The notes under the pieces: model-generated
Told to the model about the DNA's origin: nothing
The model's input: the letters and a program-made list of their open reading frames with translations, nothing else
Database searches by the model: none
Position numbers and translations under genes: made by a program
Source: Candidatus Saccharimonadota bacterium
GTDB taxonomy: Bacteria; Patescibacteriota; Saccharimonadia; Saccharimonadales; Saccharimonadaceae
DNA: 64,000 bases
Direction of reading: 5' to 3'
Assembly: GCA_017480095.1 (NCBI GenBank)
Contig: JAFVBG010000003.1
Span: forward strand, 246,680-310,679
Shown here: positions 60,356-64,000 of the stretch, in pieces
Numbering within the stretch: position 1 is the first letter of the stretch
Layout: each line of letters begins with the position of its first letter

Positions 60356-61486
60356 GTTGCTATCTTCCAAAGCAGATAGAAGGGCATCTTCGGCGTTGGT
60401 GCGCTTTTTCTTCTTTGGGGCTTCGGCAAGAACGATGTCGAGGTCGTAATTTGTTAGCTCGGAAGCGAGGCGGACGTTCTGGCCAGCCCGACCAATGGCG
60501 ATTTTCTGCTGCTCAGCCGTGACATAGACTTTTGCTCGACCGCGTTTTTCACCCGGCTCAAGCTCGCCTTCCTTCTGCTCGACCACCTCTACTTTGGTAA
60601 TCTCAGCTGGGGAAAGTGCCTCGCGGATATACTCCGAAAGGTTATCGCTCCAGTTCACAATATCAATCTTCTCACGGTCGCCAATCTCGTTCATTACCGC
60701 TTGGACACGCACACCACGCCCACCGACAAAAGTACCGACTGGGTCGATACCAGGGACAGTCGCAGCCACGGCAATCTTAGTGCGACGCCCAGCCTCACGA
60801 GCAACCGCTTTAATCTCTACGGTGCCACTTTCAATCTCTGGCACTTCCTGACGGAAGAGTTCTTCAATAAACTCTTTTGAACCACGGGTGAAGATTAACT
60901 GCGCACCACGTTCGTCACGCTCAATGTTTTTAATCATCACCTTAATACGTGAGCCAACTTGGTAAAACTCGCCTTCAATCTGTTCGGATTTTGGCATGAT
61001 GCCACTAGCGCGACCTAGGTCAATGCGCACAATACGCGGAGTAACCTGGGAAACAACGGCATTCACAATCTGTCCGATACGGTCTTCATAGAGCGCCAAG
61101 ACAGCATCGCGTTCGGCTTCACGGAGGCGTTGAACTACAACTTGCTTTGCAGTCATAGAGGCGACGCGGCCAAAGGACGTTACCTTATGTTCTTCTTCGA
61201 CGGTCTCGCCGACTTTCTTGCCACCAGCTTCGCTCTCTGGAATCTCGGTAGCCGGGTTATAGGCTAGGCCATCTTCAATCACTTCACGCGAGACAAAAAC
61301 TTTGGCATCGCCAGTTTTAGTATTGAGCTCGGCACGCACATTCATTTCGCGGTCACCGTTATCCTTGCGCCACGCAGCGGCAATCGCAGTTTCAATCACA
61401 CCAATCACAGTATCTTCTGGTAAATCTTTTTCTTCGGCAATCAGTTTTACCATCGCCGACATCTGTTTCAGATCAAGTCCTTCCAT
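60344..61486 (-). CDS. nusA: Transcription termination/antitermination factor NusA
   Basis: 380 residues: the N-terminal RNA-polymerase-binding domain (1-125), S1 (about 128-200; RIDLGRASGIMP) and two KH domains (about 205-345; GGRGVRVQAV and IAIGRAGQNVRLAS). It ends after KH2 with a basic tail, without the acidic AR repeats of enterobacteria. It regulates pausing and termination. The leader of about 60 nt holds a CCGGCCT/AGGTCGG hairpin, and its TATAAT is near 61550. The 3' end lies in a large palindrome. Confidence 0.96.
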   Translation of the reverse strand: MEGLDLKQMSAMVKLIAEEKDLPEDTVIGVIETAIAAAWRKDNGDREMNVRAELNTKTGDAKVFVSREVIEDGLAYNPATEIPESEAGGKKVGETVEEEHKVTSFGRVASMTAKQVVVQRLREAERDAVLALYEDRIGQIVNAVVSQVTPRIVRIDLGRASGIMPKSEQIEGEFYQVGSRIKVMIKNIERDERGAQLIFTRGSKEFIEELFRQEVPEIESGTVEIKAVAREAGRRTKIAVAATVPGIDPVGTFVGGRGVRVQAVMNEIGDREKIDIVNWSDNLSEYIREALSPAEITKVEVVEQKEGELEPGEKRGRAKVYVTAEQQKIAIGRAGQNVRLASELTNYDLDIVLAEAPKKKKRTNAEDALLSALEDSNEQE

Positions 61487-61598
61487 TTTTTTCCTTTCTT
61501 TAGATAAAATATGCCGGCCTTTTTCAGGTCGGTCAATTAGGTATAGCTACATTATACACCCTCTTGCGATTTTTTGCAAGTGGGAATATAATATAACC

Positions 61599-62930
61599 AT
61601 GAACGTGTTCAAAAAACTAGCGGAAAAGTTGCCCGTAGCAGAGGATGGTAATCCAGAAGAAAAGAATAATGCTCCACAGGTGGAAGCACCACTAAAGGTA
61701 TCGGAAGATGTCCTCTTGGGTCTTGATATTGGAACAGAATACGTCAAGGTCGTGATTGCTTCGCAAAATAAAAAAGGTGAACTAGAGGTAGTGGGGTCTG
61801 CTCGTGCTAGGCAGAGCGGTGCCAGTATGCACTCCGGTGCGATTGCTGATATTCCAGCCGTGGTCTCGACTTGTGAAAAAGCCCTACTCGCCGCCGAAAA
61901 GCAGGCTGGCGTACGTGCGAAGACCGCCGTAGTAGGTATCGCTGGTGAGCTGATTAAAGGTGGCACGACCACAATTCGCTACCGTCGGAAGAATGGCAAT
62001 AAACCCTTGACCGAGCAAGAAATGAATTTGATTATCAAGCGCGTCCAGGACAAGGCGGGCGAGCGGGCAAAAAACGAAATTGCACTTGAAACTGGCAATC
62101 CAGATATTGAAGTGCGCCTGATCAACTCTGCCATCGTCAGTCTAGCGATTGACGGTTATAAGGTCAGCAATCCCCTTGGTTTTAAGGGGTCGGATTTAGT
62201 CATTCAGTTCTATACCGCTTATGCGCCACTCGTACATATCTCGGCGATTGAAAAGGTCTGTGCCGAGTTAGAGCTAGATTTACTCGCTGTGGCAGTGGAG
62301 CCGTTTGCAGTCTGCCGAGCCTGTCTCGGTGATGATCCAGATAGCAACCTTTCTGCTATCGTGATGGACATCGGTGGTGGCACGACGGATATTGCTATCG
62401 TGGACGATGGCGGCGTGGAAGGCACGAAGATGTTTAGTATTGGCGGTAGAGGGTTCACCAATCAGATTGCGACCATGCTGGGAGTAGATTTTGACACGGC
62501 CGAAGAGATGAAGGTTAATCCAGACAACGAGAATATTACCGAAGAAGATGCCGAGCGGATTGGCCGTGCGATTGGCGAGAGCCTGGAGGTCTGGAAAGCT
62601 GGCGTGGAATTGGCGATTGAAGAGTTTAATCCAGAAGACGTCTTGCCGACCAAAGTCCTGCTCTGTGGTGGTGGCGCTGGACTACTAGAGTTACAAGAGT
62701 TGCTGGCCACTTCTGATTGGTATGAAAATCTACCATTTGGTCGCCGACCAGTGATTCATCTTGTGGCTTCGGAGGACATTCCAGGCATCGTCAACAAGAC
62801 TGGTAATGAACTTGATCATTCTTATACTACCGCGTTGGGATTGCTACGAGTTGGGTTAGACACCCTGGCTGGTGAGGATGATAATAGTGGCTCTCTGCGA
62901 GATAAAGTCGCTCGGATTTTGGAAAAATAA
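61599..62930 (+). CDS. FtsA/PilM-family actin-like ATPase
   Basis: 443 residues. Actin-fold motifs are LGLDIGTEYVKVVI (phosphate 1), VMDIGGGTTDIAIV (phosphate 2) and LLCGGGAGLLEL (adenosine). An SHS2-like insertion (VVGIAGELIKGG) is typical of FtsA and PilM. No ftsZ or pil gene is adjacent, so division versus type IV pilus use is open. ATG 61599 is chosen because TATAAT (61587-61592) ends six bases before it; the longer open frame upstream is antisense to nusA. Confidence 0.9.
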   Translation: MNVFKKLAEKLPVAEDGNPEEKNNAPQVEAPLKVSEDVLLGLDIGTEYVKVVIASQNKKGELEVVGSARARQSGASMHSGAIADIPAVVSTCEKALLAAEKQAGVRAKTAVVGIAGELIKGGTTTIRYRRKNGNKPLTEQEMNLIIKRVQDKAGERAKNEIALETGNPDIEVRLINSAIVSLAIDGYKVSNPLGFKGSDLVIQFYTAYAPLVHISAIEKVCAELELDLLAVAVEPFAVCRACLGDDPDSNLSAIVMDIGGGTTDIAIVDDGGVEGTKMFSIGGRGFTNQIATMLGVDFDTAEEMKVNPDNENITEEDAERIGRAIGESLEVWKAGVELAIEEFNPEDVLPTKVLLCGGGAGLLELQELLATSDWYENLPFGRRPVIHLVASEDIPGIVNKTGNELDHSYTTALGLLRVGLDTLAGEDDNSGSLRDKVARILEK

Positions 62931-63335
62931 CTAGCGAAGTTGTATAAATTTACCGCTCCTCAAGAATCCGATTAAAATATTAATAAAATAGCCACATATA
63001 GCCAAGAAAATTAGAAATAGTACTACAGAAACAATCGTAACCAGCAATTCTTGCCATTGTTGTTTTTTAGACCAAGTTGTTTTGCGCTGTTTTTTACCAA
63101 AATAAGCGGCACGGATATGCTCTTTATCGGCTGAACCCTCGTTGCTAATCTTCTGAGTATGGTCGGCGTTCACATATTCGGCAATTTCCTGCTCGGTAGT
63201 ATGAGAGTTAAACTTCCGCGGATCGGCATCAGGATAGACGCCAGCAAACCGCTCGCGCGGAGTCGGTGCCGAGGCCTTTGGGGTGTCTTTTTTAGTTTCT
63301 AAATCTTGTGTTTCTTTCCGAATTTCTGGCTCCAT
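62931..63335 (-). CDS. Tail-anchored small membrane protein, unknown
   Basis: 134 residues. The N-terminal 85 residues are charged and probably disordered, with Pro and Thr runs; a single long transmembrane helix lies at about 98-125 near the C-terminus. No family recognised. It ends directly against the convergent PilM-like gene. TATAAT (63347-63342) ends six bases before ATG 63335. Confidence 0.75.
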   Translation of the reverse strand: MEPEIRKETQDLETKKDTPKASAPTPRERFAGVYPDADPRKFNSHTTEQEIAEYVNADHTQKISNEGSADKEHIRAAYFGKKQRKTTWSKKQQWQELLVTIVSVVLFLIFLAICGYFINILIGFLRSGKFIQLR

Positions 63336-63434
63336 AATGGTATTATAGCACACTTGAGCTACTTACGCCTGTATATTTCTGTACGTTTCTGCATATCTCT
63401 GTACGTTTTTTACCATAAAAATTTTCAGACAGAC

Positions 63435-63460
63435 GAAAAGCCACGGTTTCCCGTGGCTTA
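63435..63460 (-). terminator. Terminator of the rRNA operon
   Basis: On the minus strand AAGCCACGG, GAAA, CCGTGGCTT and TTCGT, just after the 5S gene. Confidence 0.85.
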
Positions 63461-63469
63461 TCCGTATAA

Positions 63470-63577
63470 TTTGGCACCTTGCTAGTTTCCCGCTATTGCA
63501 GTATAATCGCCGCTACTGGGCTTGACTTCTGTGTTCGGAATGGGAACAGGTATTTCCCCAGCGCTATGGGCACCAAG
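63470..63577 (-). rRNA. 5S ribosomal RNA
   Basis: The minus strand carries the 5S core (GGGGAAATACCTGTTCCCA, CCGAACACAGAAGTCAAGC, AGTAGCGGCGAT) with the terminal helix TTGGTGCC/GGTGCCAA. Ends are set by that helix and may be off by a few bases. Confidence 0.93.
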
Positions 63578-63716
63578 TTAATAAGAGACAAAAAATCTCT
63601 AACGTTCTCTTATCTCATGATGTCCATACAGGTGTCTTGAGAATTTAACAATGCGTAAGACGTAAACGGCGTCTCAAAATCGAGCACCAATTGTTAGTTA
63701 TGTCAAGTCAAACATA
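63578..63716 (-). other. 23S-5S spacer
   Basis: No tRNA. It contains ATAAGAGA with TCTCTTAT, likely a processing stem. Confidence 0.6.
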
Positions 63717-64000
63717 AAAAGGCAATGCCTCTATTAGTATGCTTCGGCTCCACATGTTACCATGCGTCCACCTTGCACCTATCAACCAGATCATCTCTCT
63801 GGGAGGTCATAGGGAATTCTAATCTTGGAGTGGGCTTCGCGCTTAATATGCTTTCAGCGCTTATCTCTTCCGAATATAGCTACTCGGCAATGCGGCAGGT
63901 GGCCACAACCGATACACTAGAGATTCGTCCACCCTGGTCCTCTCGTACTAGGGGCAGATCTCCTCAAAATTCCTAACGATCATGCCGGATATAAACCGAA
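63717..64000 (-). rRNA. 23S ribosomal RNA, 3' end (5' part outside window)
   Basis: The minus strand shows the sarcin-ricin-proximal AGTACGAGAGGACC and the conserved 3' end GCATACTAATAGAGGCA. It continues past the window edge. Confidence 0.93.

Noticed and set aside
61302..61598. Upstream extension of the PilM-like frame
   Set aside because: It lies antisense to the nusA start and through the PilM promoter; the leaderless ATG at 61599 is better supported.
63380..63415. Short direct repeats of CTGTACGTTT between the 63335 gene and 5S rRNA
   Set aside because: Only two imperfect copies; too little to call a regulatory array.
1..64000. CRISPR arrays, prophage or secretion gene clusters
   Set aside because: No regular spaced repeats, no cas genes and no phage structural block apart from the baseplate-J-like domain, which is in a cell-wall gene row.
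1..64000. UGA recoding as in Gracilibacteria and SR1
   Set aside because: TGA ends recognised genes at the expected length and does not occur inside conserved proteins.

Overview
The window looks like a chromosomal segment of a Candidate Phyla Radiation bacterium, most likely a Candidatus Saccharibacteria (TM7) relative. The grounds are tight gene packing, standard genetic code (TGA is used as a stop), a Gram-positive-like envelope set (two sortases, UppP, CapA, LysM-CHAP hydrolase, polysaccharide deacetylase) with no LPS or outer-membrane genes, a RuvX-MltG fusion next to a baseplate-J-like membrane protein, and a minimal sugar-phosphate pathway. The lineage call is inference from gene content; no phylogeny was run.

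Layout. 0-14 kb: end of an AMP-forming ligase, a cluster of membrane and secreted envelope proteins, a GH97 glycosidase, UppP, two sortases, a YgjP-like metalloprotease and a polysaccharide deacetylase. 14-19.6 kb: an AT-rich island with an IS3-type transposase, a membrane-anchored HNH protein, a DUF4143 ATPase between copies of a 32-bp palindrome, a CYTH protein, and one intact MntA with two decayed HepT partners. 20-22.5 kb: a glycogen-synthase-like glycosyltransferase with a GH57 amylase. 22.6-33 kb: cysS, rpmG, rpsJ, tuf, fusA, three tRNA genes, a mannose-1-phosphate guanylyltransferase and unknown proteins. 32.8-36.7 kb: gatCAB. 37-51 kb: uvrB, a gap-rpiB-rpe-PfkB-LOG operon, trmD, an HD hydrolase, obg and several unknown proteins. 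51-64 kb: the LysM-CHAP / RuvX-MltG / baseplate-J-like row, a soluble two-component pair, a pseudouridine synthase, a FISUMP surface protein, nusA, a PilM/FtsA-like ATPase, and an rRNA operon end (5S and the 3' end of 23S, minus strand).

Two expression styles are visible. At least twelve genes have a -10 hexamer ending six or seven bases before ATG and no Shine-Dalgarno site, so they should give leaderless mRNAs. A second set, mostly proteins of unknown function, has a -35 box exactly 17 bp from TATAAT, a structured 40-110 nt leader and a strong AGGAGG site. The same -35/-10 pattern also drives tRNA genes, one likely small RNA, and two orphan positions with no gene behind them.

The most unusual structure is a set of large imperfect palindromes. 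One 216-bp copy lies in frame inside obg. Others form the 3' ends of ygjP, gatB, nusA and gatA, with one arm running into the coding end of the gene.
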